In this document: piece after piece, positions 56,705-64,000 of the stretch
Numbering within the stretch: position 1 is the stretch's first letter
Layout: the number at the start of each line of letters is the position of its first letter
NCBI RefSeq assembly: GCF_022921095.1
Contig: NZ_CP095053.1
Coordinates: 3,204,501-3,268,500 of the forward strand
Origin: Hymenobacter aerilatus
Lineage (GTDB): Bacteria; Bacteroidota; Bacteroidia; Cytophagales; Hymenobacteraceae
Length of the DNA stretch: 64,000 nucleotides
Reading direction: 5' to 3'
Translations under genes and position numbers: made by a program
The notes under the pieces: model-generated
Seen by the model: only the letters and a program-made list of their open reading frames with translations
Told to the model about the DNA's origin: nothing
Databases searched by the model: none

Positions 56705-56873
56705 ACAGGAAAAAAGAAAACTATAGACCGACAAAGAAACGGGTTATCGGCCCTTCGCCAAAACCAAGCCGAATGCGGCGTTTCTTTTTTCTACCTGCAG
56801 ACGCTCCTAAACGCAACCGGCCCAGCGCAAAACTGCACCGGGCCGGTTTGAGGCAATACTTCCAAGATCGTTA

Positions 56874-57461
56874 TTAGTTGCCGCCGCCCACGTAGCCCTC
56901 GGTGAAAACTCGGTACTGATCGAAAATGGAACGCACGGAGCGACGCAGCACGATTTCGCCGCGGGGGCCGTTGGGTACAGTCACGCCGGAGGCGTAGCCG
57001 TTCCACACAGCGCGGTTGGTGTGGTTGTCGATTAGGGTTACGAGCAAGGTACCTTCGGAGAGGAGCATGCGCACGGGCTTGTAGCCGCGCTTGTATTCGT
57101 CAGGGGTTTCGTCGTCTTCCACCACACCCATCTTCACCCAGCGCTCCAGATCTTCCTGCATGTAGCCGCGGAAGCGCATGTCGCCCTCAAATACTTGAAA
57201 GTTGATGAGCAGATCAGGACGAGTGGTGGCGGGACGGTAACCCTGGGCGCGCAGGCGGTTGCGCACGGCATCGCGCAGGGCCTCGCCTAGCCGACTGGAA
57301 TCGGAAGCCAGGCCCTGGCCCCGCATAAACTCATACGTACGGTATCTTTTGAACGTGCCGCTGTAGCTGTAATCTGATTCAATGCGGGCCTCACGAGTGG
57401 CAAAACAGCCGGTCAAACTCAACAGTAACAGCCCTACAAGCAGGGTAAAGGTAGGTTTCAT
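56874..57461 (-). CDS. DUF4136 lipoprotein
   Basis: About 195 residues from the ATG at 57461 (MKPTFTLLVGLLLLSLTGCF); this gives a clean lipoprotein signal (lipobox LTGC) and is better than the upstream start. DUF4136 hallmarks: DYSYSGTFKRYRTYEFMRGQ, LRDAVRNRLRAQGYRPATTR, PDLLINFQVFEGD and GTLLVTLIDNHTNRAVWNGY. Function of the family is unknown; it is common in the envelope of Bacteroidota and Proteobacteria. It is separated from the next gene by 107 bases. Confidence 0.92.
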   Translation of the reverse strand: MKPTFTLLVGLLLLSLTGCFATREARIESDYSYSGTFKRYRTYEFMRGQGLASDSSRLGEALRDAVRNRLRAQGYRPATTRPDLLINFQVFEGDMRFRGYMQEDLERWVKMGVVEDDETPDEYKRGYKPVRMLLSEGTLLVTLIDNHTNRAVWNGYASGVTVPNGPRGEIVLRRSVRSIFDQYRVFTEGYVGGGN

Positions 57462-57569
57462 ACGGATGGATTGGGGTAGAAAGGTTATGCCTAAGATACG
57501 CAATAATCTTCCTTACAGCTCTCACACTCAACTACAAAACCGCAAAAAATTTTGCACCCCTACCCCCGC

Positions 57570-59447
57570 TTAACGGTAGCCGGCGGCTTGCAGCTGAAAC
57601 AGTTCAGCATAGCGCCCACCTCGTGCCAGCAACTCCTGGTGCGAACCAATTTCAATGAATTTGCCCTGCTCAATCACCAGAATGCGGTCGGCCATGCGCA
57701 CGGTGCTGAAGCGGTGCGAGATGAGCACGGCGGTTTTGCCCTGCGTGAGCTCGTTGAAACGCTGAAACACTTCGTACTCGGCGCGGGCATCGAGGGCGGC
57801 GGTGGGCTCGTCCAGAATCAGTAGCTGGGCATCGCGCATATAGGCGCGGCCCAAGGCAATCTTCTGCCACTCGCCCCCGCTCAGGTCTACCCCGCCGGCA
57901 AAGCGCCGACCAATGATCTGGTCGTAGCCCTGAGGCAGCTTCTTCACCACTGAGTCGGCTAGGCTTTGCGCGGCGGCCGACTGAATGCGGGCCGTATTTT
58001 CCTTTTCCTCAATGCGGCCCACAGCCAGGTTTTGACCCGCTGAAAGCTGGAAGCGCACAAAGTCCTGGAAAATCACCCCGATTTCCTGGCGCAACTCCTG
58101 GGGGTCGTACTCGCGCAGGTCGTAGCCATCGAGTAGGATGCGGCCTTCGGTGGGGTCGTAGAGGCGAGAAAGAAGCTTCACGAGAGTAGTTTTGCCAGAG
58201 CCGTTCTCGCCTACCAGCGCCAATTTCTCGCCGGCGTGCAGCGTGAAGCTGAGGTTGCGCAGGGCCCATTTCTCGGCGTTGCGATATTTGAAGCCGACAT
58301 TCTCAAACTCAAACCCTACCCGGATAGGCCGCGGGAAGGGCCGCACCGGCCGCGACTCGTCCCGCACGATGCGGGGCTGTAGATGAAAAAAATCAAAGAA
58401 GTCCTGCAAGTACAGCGCCCCTTCAGCCACCGAGCTGAACCGGCTCAGAATGCCTTCCAATAAACCCCGCATTCGGGCAAAAGACCCCGCCAGAAACGTA
58501 AGCTGACCGATAGACACTGCCCCGCGTACGGCCTGGGTGATGATGTAGACGTAGGCCGCATAATAGCCCGCCGCCCCTACCGCCGCGAAGAACGTGCCCC
58601 AGCCGGCGCGGCGCACCACCAGGTTTTTGTTCTTCTCATAGAATTCGTCGGAAAGCTGACGGAAGCGGTCAGTGAGGAAGCCGGCTAGGCCGAAAATCTT
58701 GACCTCCTTGGCGGTTTCGTCAGAAGCACCGGTCACGCGCAGGTAGTCCAGCTCGCGGCGCTCGGGCGTCCAGCCGTGTACCAGCGAGTAGCTGCGCTCG
58801 TTGAAGTGCGACTCACCCAGAAACGCTGGCACCACAGCCACCAGCAGCAACAGCAGCAGCCACGGGTTGAACGCGGCCAAGCCCACCGCCAAAAAACCCA
58901 TCGTGATAAAGTCCTGAGCCTGCGACAGCACCTGCGACATGAGCACTGTGCGCGAGAGTGTTTGGCGACGCGCGCGTTCCAGCTTGTCGTAAAAAGCACT
59001 GTCCTCAAACTGGTCGAGGTCGAGGCGGGCGGCGTGCTCCATCAGCCGGATAGACGACCGGTTGGCAAACAGGTCGCCCAGCAGCGAGTCGAGCAACGCC
59101 ACGCCCCTACCCAGCGCATCCGACAAAATGGCCAAACCAAACTCCAGTGCCAGTAGCGTAAGCACCGGTGAGAGCGTACGCTCGGCGGCGGGTAGGCGGC
59201 TCAGCGTTACTACTTCATCGAGAATGAGTTGGCCTACATATAGAATAGCGACGGGTAGGGCTGCCCGCAGCAGACGCAACACCATGTTGGCCAGCGTGAG
59301 GGATGGACTGGTTTGCCAGACCAGCTTCAGAAACTCTGGTAAGTTGCCCAGCGCCGAGAATCGCTCCCGTACCGAGAGGACAGGTTTGCCGTCGGGCCGC
59401 GGGCGCTTGGCGGAAACCGCGTGTAGTGAATCGAAAATAGATGCCAT
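57570..59447 (-). CDS. ABC exporter half-transporter (permease-ATPase fusion)
   Basis: About 625 residues from the ATG at 59447 (MASIFDSLHAVSAKRPRPDG); the upstream in-frame start at 59561 is unnecessary. The first 350 residues hold six membrane segments of an ABC exporter domain; the ATPase has Walker A ALVGENGSGKTTLVKLLSRL, the signature LSGGEWQKIALGRAYM and Walker B LLILDEPTAALDARAE with an ISHRF switch. It functions as a dimer to export a lipid, drug or peptide. There is no adjacent protease or precursor peptide to specify the substrate, and no partner half is seen next to it. Confidence 0.94.
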   Translation of the reverse strand: MASIFDSLHAVSAKRPRPDGKPVLSVRERFSALGNLPEFLKLVWQTSPSLTLANMVLRLLRAALPVAILYVGQLILDEVVTLSRLPAAERTLSPVLTLLALEFGLAILSDALGRGVALLDSLLGDLFANRSSIRLMEHAARLDLDQFEDSAFYDKLERARRQTLSRTVLMSQVLSQAQDFITMGFLAVGLAAFNPWLLLLLLVAVVPAFLGESHFNERSYSLVHGWTPERRELDYLRVTGASDETAKEVKIFGLAGFLTDRFRQLSDEFYEKNKNLVVRRAGWGTFFAAVGAAGYYAAYVYIITQAVRGAVSIGQLTFLAGSFARMRGLLEGILSRFSSVAEGALYLQDFFDFFHLQPRIVRDESRPVRPFPRPIRVGFEFENVGFKYRNAEKWALRNLSFTLHAGEKLALVGENGSGKTTLVKLLSRLYDPTEGRILLDGYDLREYDPQELRQEIGVIFQDFVRFQLSAGQNLAVGRIEEKENTARIQSAAAQSLADSVVKKLPQGYDQIIGRRFAGGVDLSGGEWQKIALGRAYMRDAQLLILDEPTAALDARAEYEVFQRFNELTQGKTAVLISHRFSTVRMADRILVIEQGKFIEIGSHQELLARGGRYAELFQLQAAGYR

Positions 59448-59605
59448 TGGTAGCCATACGACACAATTCGCTCCAACTAGGTTCGCGGTAAGCAGGGTAG
59501 CCGTTTTGGCAGATGACCTGTGTGTTAGCTTGACAGCAAACGTGATAAATAGGTCAACCAATAGTAAAGCAAAGATCTACGACACTATAGTGCGCCTTCA
59601 GCTAC

Positions 59606-60964
59606 TTACTTCTGACTTTTACTCCCGCTATTTTTAGGCTTCGGTTTATCTCGCATCAACACTATAAATGGAGATTTCTGATGTTCTCTCACCTCTTCCG
59701 CGTATCCTTTTTCGGTTGTTAAATCCATTTGATACAAATACCCTTCCGGCTGCCGGGCATTTTTGTGCACATAGCTTCCCGAAAACGCTACGATGTCGGT
59801 GCGCTTGTAAGCATTCAGCGCGTTGCCACGTAGGCGCTTGCCATCTACCCAAATTCCAAACTTATGTGGATTATGCCAGTCAGCCCATTGTGCTTCAGTA
59901 GGTGTGCGGCGGGATGAAATAGGAGCTACCCATACCCATTTTCTTTCCTCAGGTGTTAGGTCTGCGTACTTTTTCTGCTGGTTATTAGGCAGCATCACCA
60001 GCTTGTCGCCGTAGCGTTGCAGGAGTGTATCCGCTTTTGCTAAGGTAGCCGGGCGCTGGATTTTGGCTGGTGCGCTGCTAGTAGTTTCTGGTCGCGCCAC
60101 TTGCGCCACCGTGGTGCTAAACAGGAACACAGAAGTTCCTACCAACAAACCGCTGAAAGAACCTGCCAGCCACACGGTGCGCCGGGACGTGTGTTTCGTC
60201 ATCATAAGTAGTCGTTGTTTGGTGGTTTGAAATGTGAGTGTACTCGCTAAAAGAGGCAGTGGTGTGGGTGTGAGCTTGCTCAGCAGTAGCCGCTGGTACT
60301 GCGGCACGTTGCGGTGGCCTTCATTCACAGCCTCATCCGCCAGAAATTCGTGGTTGAGCTGCATGGCACGTCGATACCAATAGAGCAGCGGATTAAACCA
60401 GGCTAGGCACAGCAGTAGCCCGATCAATAGCACGTCGAGTGAGTGCCGCTGCCGAATGTGCGCTAACTCGTGGGTATATAGCTCTTCCTCTATCTCACCG
60501 CGGCTGTAGGCTACTGCTGGCACAAATAGATAGCTCCAAAAAGTATAGGGTAGGGTATCAGTTGCCAGCTGTACTAGGGTAGCACCGCGAAACGCTTGCT
60601 TCGGACTTTTGGTAATCTGATGAACTAATCGATACAAGTTGCGCCCGAAGCGCCCCAGCAACACAAGCGTAACGAAGCCGTAGAGCATCAGCCAATAAGG
60701 CGGGGTAGTAGCTTCCGGTGTGGGCGGTAGCACGGGCACAGGAGGTAGTCTCTGCACAAAAACCTGTTCTGGCAGAGTCGAAACTAGTTCGGTTACGCTG
60801 GGTGCTATTTCCACCGAAAACAGTGGTACTACGGCCGAAAACAGTAAGCTGCCCAACAGATAGAACCGCTTGAACGTATGCATCCGCTCGTTTTCGAGAG
60901 CTACTTTGTAGAAAACGAACAGCAGCAGCAAGCTCAGGCTGCTTTTGAGCAGGTAGACCGTCAT
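59606..60964 (-). CDS. M56 family membrane metallopeptidase (BlaR1-like antirepressor, no PBP domain)
   Basis: A 452-residue membrane protein with four hydrophobic segments in the first half. The zinc site HELAH is at 165-169 (ELYTHELAHIRQRHSLDVL) and a second acidic ligand lies in NHEFLADEAV at about 204-213, as in BlaR1/MecR1. Unlike BlaR1 it lacks a penicillin-binding sensor domain; the C-terminus is a short extracytoplasmic domain of unknown ligand. It overlaps the repressor gene by 4 bases (ATGA) and should cleave or inactivate that repressor on signal. The signal is unknown and beta-lactam sensing should not be assumed. Confidence 0.92.
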   Translation of the reverse strand: MTVYLLKSSLSLLLLFVFYKVALENERMHTFKRFYLLGSLLFSAVVPLFSVEIAPSVTELVSTLPEQVFVQRLPPVPVLPPTPEATTPPYWLMLYGFVTLVLLGRFGRNLYRLVHQITKSPKQAFRGATLVQLATDTLPYTFWSYLFVPAVAYSRGEIEEELYTHELAHIRQRHSLDVLLIGLLLCLAWFNPLLYWYRRAMQLNHEFLADEAVNEGHRNVPQYQRLLLSKLTPTPLPLLASTLTFQTTKQRLLMMTKHTSRRTVWLAGSFSGLLVGTSVFLFSTTVAQVARPETTSSAPAKIQRPATLAKADTLLQRYGDKLVMLPNNQQKKYADLTPEERKWVWVAPISSRRTPTEAQWADWHNPHKFGIWVDGKRLRGNALNAYKRTDIVAFSGSYVHKNARQPEGYLYQMDLTTEKGYAEEVREHQKSPFIVLMRDKPKPKNSGSKSQK

Positions 60965-61332
60965 GGCTTTTTCTTTTTGAGTTGCTCTTCGATAATCTTT
61001 TGCAAGGATTCCAGCTCCTCAGTTGATAAGCCGGCCTGCGTGGTGAAGAAGGAGGCAAACTGCGCGGCCGAGTTGTTGAAGAACTTCTTCACTAAGCCGT
61101 TGACATGGGTAGCAAAGTAGGCCTGACGCGTTATGAGCGGGTAGTATTCGCGCGAGTTACCGTATTCGCGGTAGGCTATGAGGCCTTTATCGGTCATGCG
61201 CTTGAGTAGGGTGGCCACAGTGGTAGCGGCTGGTTTGGGGTCGTCGTAGGCGTCGAGCAGGTCTTTCATGAAAGCCCGTTCCCGGCTCCATAAATGATGC
61301 ATAAGGGTTTCCTCAGTAGCAGAGAGCTTCAT
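60961..61332 (-). CDS. BlaI/MecI family transcriptional repressor
   Basis: A 123-residue winged-helix repressor: LSATEETLMHHLWSRERAFM, TTVATLLKRMTDKGLIAYRE and YGNSREYYPLITRQAYFA give the N-terminal DNA-binding domain, and a C-terminal helical segment gives dimerisation. It represses itself and the M56 gene until cleaved. The palindrome TTCTACAATTGTAGAA upstream (61352-61367) fits the BlaI operator pattern. Overlap with the M56 gene by 4 bases indicates co-translation. Confidence 0.94.
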   Translation of the reverse strand: MKLSATEETLMHHLWSRERAFMKDLLDAYDDPKPAATTVATLLKRMTDKGLIAYREYGNSREYYPLITRQAYFATHVNGLVKKFFNNSAAQFASFFTTQAGLSTEELESLQKIIEEQLKKKKP

Positions 61333-61337
61333 TCTAC

Positions 61338-61367
61338 ATCTATAGATTTTGTTCTACAATTGTAGAA
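61338..61367. promoter_or_regulatory. BlaI/MecI-type operator
   Basis: The perfect palindrome TTCTACAATTGTAGAA (61352-61367) contains TACA-N2-TGTA, the core bound by BlaI and MecI. A degenerate second copy, TCTACATCTATAGA, begins 14 bases earlier. It lies 20 bases upstream of the repressor ATG, so the repressor is probably autoregulated. Confidence 0.8.
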
Positions 61368-61507
61368 ATAAAATCTAATAAAGTCAATTCTTTAATTCTA
61401 TTATTTTCAGCTACTCAATAAGTTAACTGTACTCATACCGTACCGCGCAAGCAAGCCGCCGAAATCTCAACGAATCCGTGAGTTGGATTTCTCGACCTTT
61501 GCGCGCT

Positions 61508-62698
61508 ATGTCTGTTGCTCCTCCCACCCGCGTGTACACAGCCGGTTTCTGGCTGATGTGCTTGTCGTCGTTTCTGTTTTTTGCCAGCTTCAACATGCTG
61601 CTGCCCGAGCTACCCGACTACCTCACCAGCCTGGGCGGCGCCGAGTATAAGGGCTATATCATTGCCATGTTCACCGTCACGGCGGGGTTGTCGCGGCCGT
61701 TTTCGGGCAAGCTAGCCGATACGGTAGGGCGCATTCCGGTGATGGTGTTTGGCTCGCTGGTGTGCTTTCTATGCGGCTTTTTCTACCCCTGGACGGCCAC
61801 AGTGGGTGGGTTCTTGCTGCTACGCCTGTTGCACGGGTTTAGCACAGGCTTTAAGCCTACGGGTACGGCAGCGTTTATTGGTGACATTATTCCGTTTGAG
61901 CGCCGGGGCGAAGCCATGGGTTTGCTGGGCGTGGCCAGCTCGATGGGCATGGCCGCCGGGCCCGCACTAGGCGGCTTGCTGGCCGAGCATTTCTCGCTGA
62001 ACGTACTGTTTTACTGCTCTTCCGGAACGGCCCTGCTCTCGCTCATCGTGCAGGGCACCATGACCGAAACCCTACCCCCGGCGCAGCGCCAGAAGTTCAG
62101 CCTGAAGCTGTTGCGCTTGCGCTGGGACGAGGTACTGGAGCCCCGTGTCTTTCAGCCGGCGCTGGCTACCCTGCTGTGCATGTTTCCCTACGGAGCCGTG
62201 CTTACCGTCATCCCTGATCAGAGCACGTATCTGAATATTGGCAACAAAGGCTTGTTTTTCACCTTCTACACCGTGGCCTCGCTGGCCGTACGGCTGGTAG
62301 CTGGCCGCACCTCCGACCGCTACGGTCGGGTGCCGGTGCTGCGCTGGTCTACTGCCTTGTTGCTGGTGGCGCTGGTAGCGCTGGCTCTGGCGCGCTCGGC
62401 CCCGTTTCTGCTGGCGGCGGCCGTGCTGTATGGTTTCGCTACGGGCCTCAACTCCCCTACCCTCTACGCCTGGACCATTGACCTGAGCCCCGCCGAACGG
62501 CGCGGCCGGGGCGTGGCTACCATGTACATTGCCCTGGAAGCTGGTATTGGTCTGGGCGCCTTGCTGGCCGGTTGGATTTTTGCCAACTCACCCGCCCGCC
62601 TACCCTACGTGCATGGTCTGAGCGCCGCCGTTACGCTGGCGGCTCTGGTGTACCTGTGGATAGGCGTGCGCAACCAATCTATTGCACAAGCCGAATAG
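61508..62698 (+). CDS. MFS transporter
   Basis: About 396 residues from the ATG at 61508 (MSVAPPTRVYTAGFWLMCLS); an upstream GTG at 61478 is less likely. It has twelve hydrophobic segments, the loop 2-3 motif GKLADTVGRIPVMVFGSLVC and a second-half copy GRTSDRYGRVPVLRWSTALL, both typical of drug/sugar MFS carriers. The N-terminal half also shows GEAMGLLGVASSMGMAAGPA (motif C). A multidrug or small-molecule efflux role is likely but the substrate is not predictable. GACCTTTG lies 6 bases before the ATG. Confidence 0.92.
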   Translation: MSVAPPTRVYTAGFWLMCLSSFLFFASFNMLLPELPDYLTSLGGAEYKGYIIAMFTVTAGLSRPFSGKLADTVGRIPVMVFGSLVCFLCGFFYPWTATVGGFLLLRLLHGFSTGFKPTGTAAFIGDIIPFERRGEAMGLLGVASSMGMAAGPALGGLLAEHFSLNVLFYCSSGTALLSLIVQGTMTETLPPAQRQKFSLKLLRLRWDEVLEPRVFQPALATLLCMFPYGAVLTVIPDQSTYLNIGNKGLFFTFYTVASLAVRLVAGRTSDRYGRVPVLRWSTALLLVALVALALARSAPFLLAAAVLYGFATGLNSPTLYAWTIDLSPAERRGRGVATMYIALEAGIGLGALLAGWIFANSPARLPYVHGLSAAVTLAALVYLWIGVRNQSIAQAE

Positions 62699-62754
62699 TT
62701 TATACCATTGCTGGTTACTTGTGCGTCTTTGCCACTGCTCATGTTGGCTGCACG

Positions 62755-63813
62755 TCATTTTTTCTTCCAGTAGCGCTCCAGCCGGTCGGCTTCTTTGGCC
62801 GTGAGGTGGATAATCGTGCCGTGCTTCGGCGACGTGAAGTTGGTGGCCTTCATCACACCCGTGTTGAAGTGCCCTATGTCGTTGAACGTGGCGAAATCGG
62901 TGGTTTGGCAGAAGCCGAAATTGTGCGGCTGAATGCTGAACACGTCGTACATCAGCACCCATTTTTTCTCGCCGATGCGCTTCCATACATTGGGCGCTTC
63001 GCAGGCGCCTGGCTCGGCGTCTACCCACGCCGGGTTGTAGCGGTAGCCGCTGTGGATGCTGTCGGACAGCGCCATTTTGATGCCGCCGGGTTTCTCCTGG
63101 GCCACGTACATCAGGCAGAAGCGCCCGTCGGGCAATTGCGTGATATCGGCGTCCAATACCTGTATTTCGGGGTTTGGGTATTCAAACAGAATTTTGGGCG
63201 ACGACGTGAGCCGGGTAAAGGCCGCATCAGTATAGGCGTAGTAGAGCTTGGTGCGGCCGTTGCCCAGGCGCATGGTGAAGTACAGCATCATTTTGCCAGC
63301 GGCAGCATCGTACACCGTTTCGGGTGCCCAGGCGCAGCCGACATCCTTCAGTTCCGGAAAAGCCTCGTCGAGGCGCACGACGTGGTGCGTCCAGTGGAGG
63401 AGGTCGGTGGAACGGAGCAGCACCAGCCCCCGATTGTTGCCCCATCCATACGCCTTTTCGTCCCGCTCCCAGGTGGTAGCGCGGTATCCCTTTTGCTTGG
63501 CAAACAGATGCAAGTCAGTCATGGCCATATAAAAGGCACCATCGGGGCCCCGGTAAATATGCGGGTCGCGGATGCCGCGCTGCTCGGCAATGGTGTCGCC
63601 GGCTATAACAGGCTGCCCGTTGTTGACGGCCGTGAACGTGTAGCCGTCGCGGCTGGTGGCCATAAACAGGCTGTGCGTGGGGTCGGTGAAGAACACGAAC
63701 AGGTAGGCTCCCATCTTCTTCTCGTTGGGAAACGCGCCGTTGAGTTGTGCTGCCACCAGCCCAAGCAAACTCAGCAACGCCACAGTTCCTAGTAATACCC
63801 TATTCCAATTCAT
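62755..63813 (-). CDS. Secreted glycoside hydrolase family 43-type
   Basis: A 352-residue protein with signal peptide MNWNRVLLGTVALLSLLGLV. The five-bladed GH43-type core shows IRDPHIYRGPDGAFYMAMTD (catalytic base Asp), CAWAPETVYDAAAGKMMLYF (acid Glu) and QVLDADITQLPDGRFCLMYV (modulating Asp). Enzymes of this group remove arabinose, xylose or galactose from plant and other polysaccharides. No susCD pair is next to it, so it is not part of an obvious utilisation locus here. The stop lies 56 bases after the convergent MFS gene. Confidence 0.9.
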   Translation of the reverse strand: MNWNRVLLGTVALLSLLGLVAAQLNGAFPNEKKMGAYLFVFFTDPTHSLFMATSRDGYTFTAVNNGQPVIAGDTIAEQRGIRDPHIYRGPDGAFYMAMTDLHLFAKQKGYRATTWERDEKAYGWGNNRGLVLLRSTDLLHWTHHVVRLDEAFPELKDVGCAWAPETVYDAAAGKMMLYFTMRLGNGRTKLYYAYTDAAFTRLTSSPKILFEYPNPEIQVLDADITQLPDGRFCLMYVAQEKPGGIKMALSDSIHSGYRYNPAWVDAEPGACEAPNVWKRIGEKKWVLMYDVFSIQPHNFGFCQTTDFATFNDIGHFNTGVMKATNFTSPKHGTIIHLTAKEADRLERYWKKK

Positions 63814-64000
63814 AGTTCCTGTAGTCTTTTATCAGAATGCCGCGCTAAACCGGCGCTACCAAAGCTACGGTACAGTGGTCCAAACTACTACAAACAGAGC
63901 TGCGCTGGCTCCCCCTTCGAAACGCAGCACAGGCATAGCCTTAGAAATAAAGTACAGAAGTTTGGCCAAATATCATCTATTATTCATCTTTGATGAAGAA

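Noticed and set aside
59606..60964. Beta-lactam receptor BlaR1
   Set aside because: The M56 domain is present but the penicillin-binding sensor domain is missing.
62572..63792. 406-codon plus-strand ORF
   Set aside because: It is antisense to the GH43-type gene, whose catalytic motifs and signal peptide are clear, and it also overlaps the end of the MFS gene; its translation has no family resemblance.

Overview
This window looks like chromosomal DNA of a Bacteroidota species, most likely a Hymenobacter-type cytophagale. The evidence is two Oar-like TonB-dependent receptors, a type IX secretion C-terminal sorting domain, TAnnTTTG-type -7 promoter boxes, a DUF4136 lipoprotein and moderately GC-rich coding DNA. 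Genus placement is inference from family content, not from a marker gene.

Bases 1-36210 form a surface-polysaccharide (O-antigen/capsule type) locus. After a truncated plus-strand membrane protein, every gene up to 36210 lies on the minus strand. Read in the direction of transcription (right to left) it contains: asnB-type amidotransferase, a DPM1-like glycosyltransferase (GT), ugd and a UXS-type UDP-glucuronate decarboxylase, gmd and fcl (GDP-L-fucose), fdtA / GNAT / fdtB-type genes (dTDP-3-amino-3,6-dideoxyhexose), a GtrB-like GT, a DUF288 (STELLO-like) protein, a GT2, then a tight operon of wzm-wzt exporter, rfbF-rfbG-epimerase-reductase-rfbH (CDP-3,6-dideoxyhexose; the RmlC-like epimerase points to an ascarylose-type sugar) and about eleven further GT-type genes (GT2, GT4, GT10, GT61, DUF5672). 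The 4-ketoreductase of the CDP pathway is split by a frameshift, and one GT2 gene (13331-14245) is strikingly AT-rich and looks imported.

Bases 36335-46339 hold an acyl-CoA-binding-protein-like gene, a GlcD-type FAD oxidase divergent from an NlpC/P60 lipoprotein, and two tandem paralogous Oar-like TonB receptors. Bases 46384-49108 hold a tRNA-Ala(GGC) with its promoter and terminator, the cysE-cysK cysteine pair and a small cupin. Bases 49413-64000 hold a T9SS-secreted beta-helix protein, a HEAT-cyclophilin lipoprotein, a MurG-like GT, two predicted cell-envelope lipoproteins, an ABC exporter, a BlaI/M56 regulatory pair with a palindromic operator, an MFS transporter and a GH43-type glycosidase.

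Functionally, the left half makes CDP-, dTDP-, GDP- and UDP-linked sugars, assembles them on a lipid carrier with many GTs and exports the chain through Wzm/Wzt. The right half is ordinary envelope and metabolic housekeeping. No CRISPR array, insertion sequence, prophage or rRNA was seen. Intergenic regions carry several strong hairpin terminators and two kinds of palindromic repeat.
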